DNA from: Poindextera sp036494815 | Lineage (GTDB): Bacteria; Pseudomonadota; Alphaproteobacteria; Caulobacterales; Caulobacteraceae | Assembly (NCBI GenBank): GCA_036494815.1 | Contig: DASXNV010000088.1 | Location: 5,447 to 69,446 of the forward strand | Length of the DNA stretch: 64,000 nt | Direction of reading: 5' to 3' | In this document: piece after piece, positions 18,950-26,025 of the stretch | How positions within the stretch are numbered: the first letter of the stretch is position 1 | How the letters are laid out: the number at the start of each line of letters is the position of its first letter | The notes under the pieces: generated by a model | Told to the model about the DNA's origin: nothing | Database searches by the model: none | Seen by the model: the letters and a program-made list of their open reading frames with translations, nothing else | Translations under genes and position numbers: made by a program

Positions 18950-19086
18950 GATAGTCTGAAGGTCGGCGGATCGGGCGATGCGGTTCCGGACCTGTAACAG
19001 CCCCCCAGCCCCTTCCGGGATCGGGCCTGGCCCGTCGACAATGAAGCGAAGCCCGCGCGGTCTCCCCCCTTCCGCGCGGGCTTTTT
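18950..19086 (+). ncRNA. Candidate small RNA with C-rich apical loop
   Basis: A strong intrinsic terminator (19050-19086) ends a region without a gene. Upstream, a possible -10 box GATAGT (18950-18955) would start RNA at about 18962. From there the strand folds into an interrupted hairpin: GTCG (18962) with CGAC (19036), GGGC (18973) with GCCC (19030), and CCGGA (18986) with TCCGG (19014). This leaves an apical loop rich in C (CCTGTAACAGCCCCCC). The terminator loop is also C-rich (CTCCCCCC). C-rich loops are typical of alphaproteobacterial sRNAs that bind Shine-Dalgarno sequences. No -35 box is clear. It is not tmRNA, SRP or RNase P RNA as far as I can tell. Confidence 0.4.
19050..19086 (+). 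terminator. Orphan intrinsic terminator
   Basis: An 11-bp stem, AGCCCGCGCGG (19050-19060) with its complement (19072-19082), an 11-base loop and a TTTTT run. No plus-strand gene lies upstream before 18380, and that gene has its own terminator, so this one must serve another transcript. Confidence 0.85.
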
Positions 19087-19141
19087 CGCGTCTAGACGCT
19101 CGGCGCCTCACCTTCAGCATCAGAAAATTTCGCCGCGGCGC

Positions 19142-19190
19142 TTGCAATCCGACCTAACTTAGATATATCTGTAGCATCGATATATCTAAG
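19142..19190 (+). promoter_or_regulatory. Promoter and operator of the PadR-type gene
   Basis: TTGCAA (19142-19147), 16 bases, then TATATC (19164-19169) form a promoter. A perfect inverted repeat with 12-bp arms, CTTAGATATATC (19158-19169) and its complement (19179-19190), separated by 9 bases, covers the -10 box and the start region. This is the size and AT-rich type of site bound by PadR regulators, and it lies 11 bases before the PadR-type start codon, so autorepression is the simplest reading. Confidence 0.75.
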
Positions 19191-19201
19191 AAGGAACTAA
19201 T

Positions 19202-19771
19202 ATGCATCGATTTCATCATGGCCACGACCATCGCGAACGGTTCGCCCGCCACGGCTTCGGCTGGGGCGGCGGCGAGCATCACCATGGCATGGCGCGGCGC
19301 GGCCACCGGCGCGAGCGGGTGTTCGAACAGGGCGACCTGCGCCTGCTGCTGCTCAAGCTGATCGCGGACAAGCCAAGTCACGGCTACGAGCTGATCAAGG
19401 CGGTGGAGGACGCGGTCGACGGCGCCTACAGCCCCAGCCCGGGCGTGGTCTATCCGACCCTGACCCTGCTGGAAGACCTGGGGTACGCTCGCCCCACAGA
19501 GGTTGAAGGCGGCAAGAAGCTCTACGCCATCACCCCCGAAGGCCAGGCCCAGCTCGACAGCCAGGCCGCGGCGCTAGCCACTCTCAACGCCCGCATCGAG
19601 CAGGTCGCCGCCGCCAGCCGCGGCCGGGACGCCCCTCAACTGGTCCGGGCCATGGAAAACCTGCGCACCGCCCTGCGCCTGCGCCTCTCCCGCGGCCCGC
19701 TCAGCGACACCCAGGTCGAAGCCCTGGCCGCCGCCCTCGACGCCGCCGCCAAGGCCGTCGAACAGGCCTGA
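19202..19771 (+). CDS. PadR-family regulator with histidine-rich N-terminus (YqjI-like)
   Basis: A 189-residue transcription factor. Residues 1-40 contain ten histidines (HHGHDH, EHHHG, GHRRERVF), and residues of about 43-115 form a PadR winged helix with LLLKLIADKPSHGYELIKAVED and SPSPGVVYPTLTLLEDLGY. E. coli YqjI has the same layout, with a His/Cys-rich metal-binding N-terminus, and responds to nickel and iron. Here the leader has His but no Cys. The C-terminal helix should mediate dimerisation. A strong inverted repeat sits just upstream, implying autoregulation. No siderophore reductase (YqjH) gene is adjacent, so other targets must be elsewhere. Confidence 0.88.
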   Translation: MHRFHHGHDHRERFARHGFGWGGGEHHHGMARRGHRRERVFEQGDLRLLLLKLIADKPSHGYELIKAVEDAVDGAYSPSPGVVYPTLTLLEDLGYARPTEVEGGKKLYAITPEGQAQLDSQAAALATLNARIEQVAAASRGRDAPQLVRAMENLRTALRLRLSRGPLSDTQVEALAAALDAAAKAVEQA

Positions 19772-19780
19772 TCCCGCCCA

Positions 19781-19892
19781 GATCACGATGATTTTGGATT
19801 GAACCAACCCAAAATCATAAAACGTGATCGGTCCTAGAGTTTAGAGCGGGATGCGGACGGAAAACCGCTTCGCACTTTTCCTCATCCCGCTC
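19781..19892. repeat. 112-bp two-hairpin repeat, copy 1
   Basis: The sequence runs from GATCACGATG to CATCCCGCTC. An outer GATCACG/CGTGATC arm encloses a hairpin (ATGATTTTGG with its complement), and a second hairpin (GAGCGGGATG with CATCCCGCTC) follows. Copy 2 at 34065-34176 has the same length and about 84% identity, with changes in the arms matched on the other side. It lies between the PadR-type gene and dapF. Related dispersed elements ending in CACTTTTCC are common in alphaproteobacterial genomes. Confidence 0.85.
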
Positions 19893-19907
19893 CAGGATCA
19901 CGGCGGG

Positions 19908-19936
19908 GTGAAAACCGCGCCGCATTAGCCTATATG
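19908..19936 (+). promoter_or_regulatory. Predicted dapF promoter
   Basis: GTGAAA (19908-19913), a 17-base spacer and TATATG (19931-19936). The start of transcription would fall at or just before the ATG at 19946, suggesting a leaderless mRNA and arguing against the ATG at 19934, which lies inside the -10 box. Confidence 0.4.
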
Positions 19937-19945
19937 TCCGCGGCC

Positions 19946-20785
19946 ATGAGCCGTCCGTTCCTGAAGATGAATGGGCTCGGCAACGACTTTGTCGTGGTCG
20001 AGGCCCCCGCCGACAGCCCTTTTGGCCCTTTCGAGCCGGGGATCGCCACCGCGCGAGCCATCGCCGACCGGGCCAAGGGCATAGGCTGCGACCAGATCAT
20101 CGCCATAGGCCCCTCGTCGCAGACCCAGGCCTATGTGCGGTTCTGGAATTCGGACGGCGAGGAGATCGGCGCCTGCGGCAATGGCACGCGATGTGTCGCC
20201 TGGCTGCTGATGGAGGCCACCGGCCGTGACGAGGCCACCTTCGAAACCTCCGCGGGCCGGCTCAGCGGCCGCCGCGCCGGAGACCATGTGGTCACCGTCG
20301 ATATGGGGGAGCCGGGCCTGGCCTGGACCGATATCCCTCTGGCCGAAGAGATGGACACAAAGGGGGTCGAGCTGCAGGTCGGCCCGATCGACGCCCCGGT
20401 GCTGCACACCCCCGGCTGCGTCTCCATGGGCAATCCGCATGTGGTGTTCTTCGTGCCCGACGTCCTGGCCGCGCCGGTGCGCGAGGTCGGGCCGCTGATC
20501 GAAAACCACCCTCTGTTCCCCGAGCGGGTCAATGTAGGGTTTGCTGAGATCGTCGCCCGCGATCGGATCCGCCTGCGGGTCTGGGAACGCGGCGCGGGCC
20601 TCACCCGCGCTTGCGGCACCGGCGCCTGCGCCGCCCTGGTCGCAGCCTATCGCCGGGGGCTGGCCGATCGCAAGGCCACCGTCGAATTCGAAGACGGCGA
20701 GCTGATCATCGAATGGCGCGAAAGCGACGGCCACGTCTTGATGACCGGCCCGGTGGCGGTGGAGTTCACCGGCGTGCTGCCGTGA
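19946..20785 (+). CDS. dapF: Diaminopimelate epimerase
   Basis: Converts LL- to meso-diaminopimelate for lysine and peptidoglycan. The 279-residue protein has the N-terminal FLKMNGLGNDFVVVE, the first catalytic Cys in GACGNGTRC and the second in TRACGTGACAAL, with the GNPHVVFFV strand between. I prefer the ATG at 19946 because it puts MSRPFLKMNGLGND at the N-terminus and fits the promoter; an ATG at 19934 would add four residues. It overlaps mtaB by four bases (GTGA), so the two are coupled. Confidence 0.96.
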   Translation: MSRPFLKMNGLGNDFVVVEAPADSPFGPFEPGIATARAIADRAKGIGCDQIIAIGPSSQTQAYVRFWNSDGEEIGACGNGTRCVAWLLMEATGRDEATFETSAGRLSGRRAGDHVVTVDMGEPGLAWTDIPLAEEMDTKGVELQVGPIDAPVLHTPGCVSMGNPHVVFFVPDVLAAPVREVGPLIENHPLFPERVNVGFAEIVARDRIRLRVWERGAGLTRACGTGACAALVAAYRRGLADRKATVEFEDGELIIEWRESDGHVLMTGPVAVEFTGVLP

Positions 20786-22047
20786 GCGACGTGGACGTCA
20801 TCACCTTTGGCTGTCGCCTCAACGCCTACGAATCTGAGGTCATCCGCGCCCGGGCGGCCGAGGACGGCCTGACCGACGCCATCGTCTTCAACACCTGCGC
20901 TGTCACCGGCGAGGCGGTGCGCCAGGCGCGCCAGGCCATACGCAAGGCCCGGCGCGAGCGGCCAGGGGCCAAGGTTATCGTCACCGGCTGCGCCGCGCAG
21001 ATAGATCCCGCGGCCTTCGCGGCCATGGCCGAGGTCGATCTGGTGCTCGGCAACGCCGAAAAGTCGGCCGCCGGCGCCTATGCCCCCCTGGCCGACGGCC
21101 CGCGGGTTCGGGTCAATGACATCATGTCGATCCGCGAGACCGCCGGCCATCTGGTCGACGGGCTGAAGGACCGCGCCCGCGCCTATGTGGAGGTGCAGAA
21201 CGGCTGCGACCATCGCTGCACCTTCTGCGTCATCCCCTATGGCCGCGGTAATTCCCGCTCGGCCCCGGCCGGCGAGGTGGTGGAACAGATCCGCCGCCTC
21301 ACCGCCGAGGGTTATCGCGAGGTGGTGCTGACCGGGGTCGATATCACCTCCTGGGGCTCGGACCTGCCCGGCGCTCCGAGCCTTGGCCAGCTGGTGGCGC
21401 GGATCCTGAAGCTGGCCCCGGACCTGCCGCGCCTGCGACTGTCCTCCATCGACGCGGCCGAGATCGACCCGGATCTGATGCGCTGCCTGGCCGAAGAGCC
21501 GCGGCTGATGCCCTATCTGCACCTGTCGCTGCAGGCCGGCGACGACATGATCCTCAAGCGCATGAAGCGGCGCCATAACCGCGCCGACGCCCTGGCCCTG
21601 ATCGCCCAGGTGCGGGCGGTGCGGCCCGACACCGCCTTTGGCGCCGACCTGATCGCCGGTTTTCCCACCGAAACCGAGGCCATGTTCGAAAACACCCTGC
21701 GCCTGGTGGACGAGGCGCAGCTGTCCTTCCTGCACGTATTTCCCTATAGCGCCCGCCCCGGCACCCCCGCCGCGCGAATGCCGCAACTGACCCGCGCAGT
21801 GATCAAGCCCCGGGCCGAGCGCCTGCGCGCCGCCGGAGACGCCGCCCTCGCCCGCCATCTGGATCGCCAGGTCGGCCGCACCCTTCAGGCCCTGGTCGAG
21901 CGCGAGGGCCTGGCCCGGGCCGAGGACTTCACCGAAGCCGCCTTCACGGGCGACGCTGCGCCCGGCGAGGTGGTGGCCCTCCGCGTCACCGGCCATGACG
22001 GCCGCCGGGTGCTGGCGCAACGCGTTGTGGATATCGCGGCGGAATGA
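20782..22047 (+). CDS. mtaB: tRNA t6A37 methylthiotransferase MtaB
   Basis: Radical-SAM enzyme that adds a methylthio group to t6A37 of ANN-decoding tRNAs. The GTG at 20782 gives VSDVDVITFGCRLNAYESEV; the UPF0004 domain carries the cluster cysteines in FGCRLN, FNTCAV and TGCAAQ; the radical-SAM motif is CDHRCTFC, followed by IPYGRG. A TRAM domain forms the C-terminus. It has 421 residues, normal for MtaB. The FGCRLN and CTFC details favour MtaB over MiaB or RimO. It is the middle gene of a coupled dapF-mtaB-VOC operon. Confidence 0.95.
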   Translation: MSDVDVITFGCRLNAYESEVIRARAAEDGLTDAIVFNTCAVTGEAVRQARQAIRKARRERPGAKVIVTGCAAQIDPAAFAAMAEVDLVLGNAEKSAAGAYAPLADGPRVRVNDIMSIRETAGHLVDGLKDRARAYVEVQNGCDHRCTFCVIPYGRGNSRSAPAGEVVEQIRRLTAEGYREVVLTGVDITSWGSDLPGAPSLGQLVARILKLAPDLPRLRLSSIDAAEIDPDLMRCLAEEPRLMPYLHLSLQAGDDMILKRMKRRHNRADALALIAQVRAVRPDTAFGADLIAGFPTETEAMFENTLRLVDEAQLSFLHVFPYSARPGTPAARMPQLTRAVIKPRAERLRAAGDAALARHLDRQVGRTLQALVEREGLARAEDFTEAAFTGDAAPGEVVALRVTGHDGRRVLAQRVVDIAAE

Positions 22048-22844
22048 TCACCGCACTCGATCACATCGCCCTGGCCGTGGGCGACTTCGAAGCCTCCGCC
22101 GACGCCTACGAGGCCCTGTTCGCTCTTCGAGCCGAGCGCCAAGATCCGGTGGGCGGCGCCAGGCGCGCTCGGTTCCGGCTGACCAATATGTCCCTGGAGA
22201 TCATCGCCGCCGAGGGCGCTGGGCCTGCCGGCGATCGGGTTCGTGCGCGGCTGGCCGAGCAGGGCCAGGGGCTGCTGGCAGTCGCCTTTCGGGTCGACGA
22301 TCTGGACAGGGCCCAGCGCCTGCTCGAACGGCGCGGCGTAGCCTCGACCGCCGCTCAAGGCTGCGCCCGCCTGGCCGCCGAAACCACATACGGCCTGCCC
22401 CTCTCATTGGTCGAAGCAGCGCCATCCGTTCCCTCGGGCGCAATTGGCGACCCCACCGCCAGCCTGCACGCCCTGGACCACATCGTCGTCCAGACGCCCA
22501 ATCCCGATCGCGCCCTGGCCCTCTTTGGCGCCAAGCTGGGCCTGGATCTGCGGCTGGATCGCACCAACGCCACCTGGGGCAATCGCCTGCTGTTCTTCCG
22601 CTGCGGTGACAGCGTGGTCGAGATCGGTCATGGCCTGGCCGACGGCGTCTCGGACGGGCCGGACCTGTTCGGCGGCCTGGCTTGGCGCACTCGCGACCCA
22701 CAGGCCGCCCGGGTGCGGATGGCTGCGGTGGGTTTCAACGTCTCCGAGGTTCGCAAGGGCCGCAAGCCCGGCACGGAGGTCTTCACCGTGCGCGATGCGC
22801 CCGTGGGCGTTCCGACACTGGTGCTCAGCGCCACAAGCGATTAA
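22044..22844 (+). CDS. VOC/glyoxalase-like protein with two domains
   Basis: A 266-residue protein with two vicinal-oxygen-chelate modules: residues 1 to about 120 (starting ITALDHIALAVGDF) and about 140-265 (starting LHALDHIVVQTPNPDRAL). Each opens with the His-containing strand that commonly binds a metal; EIGHG in the second half offers another ligand. Substrate and reaction are unknown. It is coupled to mtaB by an ATGA overlap and followed by leuD 11 bases on. Confidence 0.85.
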   Translation: MITALDHIALAVGDFEASADAYEALFALRAERQDPVGGARRARFRLTNMSLEIIAAEGAGPAGDRVRARLAEQGQGLLAVAFRVDDLDRAQRLLERRGVASTAAQGCARLAAETTYGLPLSLVEAAPSVPSGAIGDPTASLHALDHIVVQTPNPDRALALFGAKLGLDLRLDRTNATWGNRLLFFRCGDSVVEIGHGLADGVSDGPDLFGGLAWRTRDPQAARVRMAAVGFNVSEVRKGRKPGTEVFTVRDAPVGVPTLVLSATSD

Positions 22845-22855
22845 GGCGTTTCGTC

Positions 22856-23470
22856 ATGCAGCCCTTCACCCATCTCGACGGCCGTGCCGCGCCTTTGGCG
22901 ATCGCCAACCTGGACACCGACCAGATCATCCCCAAGCAGTTCCTCAAGACCGTGGACCGCGAGGGCCTGGGCAAGGGCCTGTTCTTTGACCTGCGCTTTG
23001 ACGGCGAGGGCCGCGAGCGGCCGGACTTCGTGCTGAACCAGCCGGCCTATGCCGGGGCCAGCGTTTTGGTGGCGGGCGATAATTTCGGCTGCGGCTCGTC
23101 GCGCGAGCATGCGCCCTGGGCCCTGCTGGATTTCGGTATCCGCTGCGTGATCGCCCCATCCTTTGCGGACATCTTCTACAACAACTGCTTCAACAACGGC
23201 CTTCTGCCCCTGACCTTGCCCGAGGATCAGGTCCGCGCCCTGATGGACGAGGCCAAGGGGGGCAATCACATCTTCACCGTGGATCTGGAGAGCCAGACTG
23301 TGGTCTCGCCGTCCGGCAAGCGCTTCGGATTCGAGATCGACGCCGGCCGCAAAGAAAAGCTGCTCAAGGGCCTGGACGCCGTGGGCGAGACCCTGCAGCA
23401 CGCCGGCGACATCAGCCGGTTCGAGGATGGCCGCAAGCTGGGCCAACCCTGGTTGGAGAGGCGCGCATGA
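22856..23470 (+). CDS. leuD: 3-isopropylmalate dehydratase small subunit
   Basis: Small (swivelling) subunit of isopropylmalate isomerase in leucine synthesis. It has 204 residues with LDTDQIIPKQFLK near the start, the conserved GDNFGCGSSREHAPWAL and the FADIFYNNCFNNGLLP block. The large subunit leuC is not in the window. It is followed with ATGA overlap by the ABM-domain gene and then leuB, an arrangement common in Caulobacterales. Confidence 0.96.
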   Translation: MQPFTHLDGRAAPLAIANLDTDQIIPKQFLKTVDREGLGKGLFFDLRFDGEGRERPDFVLNQPAYAGASVLVAGDNFGCGSSREHAPWALLDFGIRCVIAPSFADIFYNNCFNNGLLPLTLPEDQVRALMDEAKGGNHIFTVDLESQTVVSPSGKRFGFEIDAGRKEKLLKGLDAVGETLQHAGDISRFEDGRKLGQPWLERRA

Positions 23471-23769
23471 AGCTGATCGTCGCTGGCACGGTTCGCGTGC
23501 CGCCTGAAAGCCTCGACTCCCTGCGCCCGCACATGAAGCAGATGATGACCGCTTCCCGCGCCGAGGACGGATGCCTGCAATACGGCTATGCCGAGGATGT
23601 GGCCGAGCCGGGCCTGATCCACGTGTTCGAGCTCTGGCGCGACGAGACGGCCCTGGCCGCCCACTTCCAGACCGAGCACATGGCCCGCTGGCGCGCGGCC
23701 TGGCCGCAGTTCGGGGTGTCCGAGCGCAAGCTGTCCGCCTACGACGTCAGCGGCGAACGCATAATCTGA
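23467..23769 (+). CDS. Antibiotic-biosynthesis-monooxygenase (ABM) domain protein
   Basis: A 100-residue dimeric alpha-beta barrel protein. Features are the first strand LIVAGTVRVP, DGCLQYGYAEDV, LIHVFELWRDETALAAHFQTEHM and a C-terminal strand, typical of the YgiN-type quinol monooxygenase branch. The position between leuD and leuB is curious, but a role in leucine synthesis is not implied. It overlaps leuD by four bases and lies 10 bases before leuB. Confidence 0.85.
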   Translation: MKLIVAGTVRVPPESLDSLRPHMKQMMTASRAEDGCLQYGYAEDVAEPGLIHVFELWRDETALAAHFQTEHMARWRAAWPQFGVSERKLSAYDVSGERII

Positions 23770-23779
23770 AGGACCTTCC

Positions 23780-24832
23780 ATGAGCACGCTTCTTGTTCTT
23801 CCGGGCGATGGCATCGGCCCGGAGGTGATCGAACAGGTTCGCCGTATCGCCAGCCGGCTGGTCAATGACCTGACCATCGAGGAGCGGGCCTTTGGTGGGA
23901 CCAGCTTCGACCAGTATGGCGAGCCGCTTACCGACGAGGCCGAGGCCGTGGCTCTGGGCTCCGACGCGGTGCTGATGGGCGCAGTGGGCGGCCCCCAATG
24001 GGCCAACGCCCCGCGCGACAAGCGCCCCGAAGCCGGCCTGCTGCGCCTGCGCCTAGCTATGAACGTCTATGCCAATCTTCGGCCGGCAATCTGTTTCGAC
24101 GCCCTGGCCAACGCCTCGGCCTTGAAGCCGGAATTCGTTTCCGGCCTCGACATCATGATCGTGCGCGAGCTGACGGGGGGGGTCTATTTCGGCAAGCCGC
24201 GCGGCATCGAAGTCCTGCCGGACGGCCAGAAGCGCGGCGTGGACACGCAGGTCTACACCACCCACGAGATCGAGCGCGTCAGCCGGGTGGCGTTTGAACT
24301 GGCCCGCGGCCGCAGCAACAAGGTCACCTCCTGCGAGAAGTCCAACGTCATGGAGACGGGCCTTCTATGGCGTGAAGTGATCACCGCCCTGCATGCGCGC
24401 GACTATGCTGACGTGCAGCTGGAGCACATGCTGGCCGACAACGCCGCCATGCAGTTGGTCAAGAATCCGCGCCAGTTCGACGTGATCGTCACCGACAACC
24501 TGTTCGGCGACATCCTGTCGGACGAGGCCGCCATGCTCACCGGCGGCATTGGCCTGTTGCCCTCGGCCGCCCTGGGCGATCCCGGCAAGCCGGGCCTGTA
24601 CGAACCCATCCACGGTTCCGCCCCCGACATCGCCGGCCAGGGCCTGGCCAATCCCTTGGCCGCCATCCTGTCCTTCGAGATGGCGCTGCGTTGGTCTTTG
24701 GGTCGGATCGATCTGGCCGACAAACTACAGGCGGCGGTCAAGGCGGCGCTTGAGGACGGCGCCCGGACCCGGGATATCGGCGGCGCTTTGAGCACCGCCC
24801 AGATGGGCGATGCGGTGTTGAAGAGGCTGTAG
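23780..24832 (+). CDS. leuB: 3-isopropylmalate dehydrogenase
   Basis: NAD-dependent oxidative decarboxylase of leucine synthesis. It has 350 residues; visible are the nucleotide loop LPGDGIGPEV, the substrate arginines in RLRLAMNVYANLRP and the catalytic region VRELTGGVYFG, DNLFGDILSDEAAML with metal-binding aspartates, and HGSAPDIAGQG near the NAD site. It closes the leuD-ABM-leuB unit. The emrAB-type operon starts 96 bases on, with its own promoter. Confidence 0.97.
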   Translation: MSTLLVLPGDGIGPEVIEQVRRIASRLVNDLTIEERAFGGTSFDQYGEPLTDEAEAVALGSDAVLMGAVGGPQWANAPRDKRPEAGLLRLRLAMNVYANLRPAICFDALANASALKPEFVSGLDIMIVRELTGGVYFGKPRGIEVLPDGQKRGVDTQVYTTHEIERVSRVAFELARGRSNKVTSCEKSNVMETGLLWREVITALHARDYADVQLEHMLADNAAMQLVKNPRQFDVIVTDNLFGDILSDEAAMLTGGIGLLPSAALGDPGKPGLYEPIHGSAPDIAGQGLANPLAAILSFEMALRWSLGRIDLADKLQAAVKAALEDGARTRDIGGALSTAQMGDAVLKRL

Positions 24833-24847
24833 GCCCGAACTTCCCGC

Positions 24848-24876
24848 TTGAAAACTGGACACGTTCGTCCACTTTA
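24848..24876 (+). promoter_or_regulatory. Promoter region with inverted repeat upstream of the efflux operon
   Basis: TTGAAA (24848-24853) can serve as a -35 box. Just downstream lies an inverted repeat with TGGAC/GTCCA arms and a 6-base centre (24856-24871), where a repressor would block polymerase. The -10 box is weak (CTTTAT region). The obvious candidate protein is the TetR-family regulator encoded as the third gene of this operon. Confidence 0.45.
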
Positions 24877-24927
24877 TCCAAAAGCCGTTTGGTTGTGGGT
24901 GTTTTCAAGTCGTAGGGGGTTCGGCTT

Positions 24928-26022
24928 ATGCCGAAGGGGAAACTTATCCCGTTGGTCGCGGGCGGCGTGGTGGCGCTGGGCCTGATGATCGGCGGCGGCC
25001 TGTGGTGGGCCGACCGGCAGAAATTCGAGAGCACCGACAACGCCTTTGTCGAGGCCGACACCGCCCAGGTCAGCGCCCTGATCGCCGACCATGTGGCCGA
25101 GGTCATGATCGCCGACAATCAGCGCGTCGCGCCGGGCCAGGTGCTGGTCAAGCTGGACCCAACCGACTTTCAGGATCGCCTGGCCCAGGCCCGCGCCAAT
25201 CTGGCGGCGGCCCAGGCGGCGGTGAGAAGCGTCGACGACAAGGCGGTGCTAGAAACCTCGATGATCGCCGAGCGGGCCGCCGGGGTGACGAGCGCTGAGG
25301 CCAGCGCCCGCACCGCCGACCTGGATATGAACCGTTATGGCACGCTGGCCGAAAAGGGCTGGGTGTCCGACCAGGGCCTGCAGTCCGCCAAAAGCCAGGC
25401 CCAGCAGACCGCCGCCGGCGTCACCCAGGCCCAGGCCAGCCTGCAGGCCGAGCAGCGCACGGCCCAGTCCTTGACCTCCATGCGCGCCCAGAACCTGGCC
25501 CAGGTGGAGGCGGCCAAGGCCGCGGTGCAACAGGCCCAGACCGATCTGGATCGCACGGTGATCCGCGCGCCGATCGGCGGGGTGGTGGGCGCCCGTTCGG
25601 TGCGCGCCGGACAATATGTCCAGCCGGGGGTGACCCTGTTGGCCGTGGTGCCGCTGGGCCAGACCTATGTGGTGGCCAATTTCAAGGAGACCCAGGTGGC
25701 GCGCATGCGGATCGGCCAAGCCGTGCAGATCCGCGCCGACGCCTTCAGGCAGCCGATCAAGGGCCGCATCGACAGCTTCGCCCCCGCCACGGGCTCGGAA
25801 TTCGCCCTGATCCCGGTGGAGAACGCCGTGGGCAATTTCACCAAGATCACCCAGAGGGTGCCGGTGAAGATCGCCGTAGAGCCCAATGGCCCCCTGGCCG
25901 GCGCCTTGCGGCCGGGCCTGTCAGTGGTGGTGAAGGTCGATGTCACCGGCCGCACCGGCGCCAGCTTCGCCGAGATCGGCGCGCCCCGGGTCGAAATGGC
26001 CCGGCAGGGCGCGGACCGCTAG
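24928..26022 (+). CDS. HlyD/EmrA-family membrane fusion protein
   Basis: Periplasmic adaptor of a tripartite drug exporter. It has 364 residues: an N-terminal anchor helix (about 7-29), the EmrA-type strand STDNAFVEADTAQVSAL, the lipoyl half-motif VAPGQVLVKLDPTDF, a long Ala/Gln coiled coil (about 85-215), and a beta-barrel domain with VIRAPIGGVVGARSVRAGQYV and NFKETQVARMRIGQ. Three bases separate it from the MFS gene. An outer-membrane partner is not encoded nearby. Confidence 0.93.
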   Translation: MPKGKLIPLVAGGVVALGLMIGGGLWWADRQKFESTDNAFVEADTAQVSALIADHVAEVMIADNQRVAPGQVLVKLDPTDFQDRLAQARANLAAAQAAVRSVDDKAVLETSMIAERAAGVTSAEASARTADLDMNRYGTLAEKGWVSDQGLQSAKSQAQQTAAGVTQAQASLQAEQRTAQSLTSMRAQNLAQVEAAKAAVQQAQTDLDRTVIRAPIGGVVGARSVRAGQYVQPGVTLLAVVPLGQTYVVANFKETQVARMRIGQAVQIRADAFRQPIKGRIDSFAPATGSEFALIPVENAVGNFTKITQRVPVKIAVEPNGPLAGALRPGLSVVVKVDVTGRTGASFAEIGAPRVEMARQGADR

Positions 26023-26025
26023 GCC

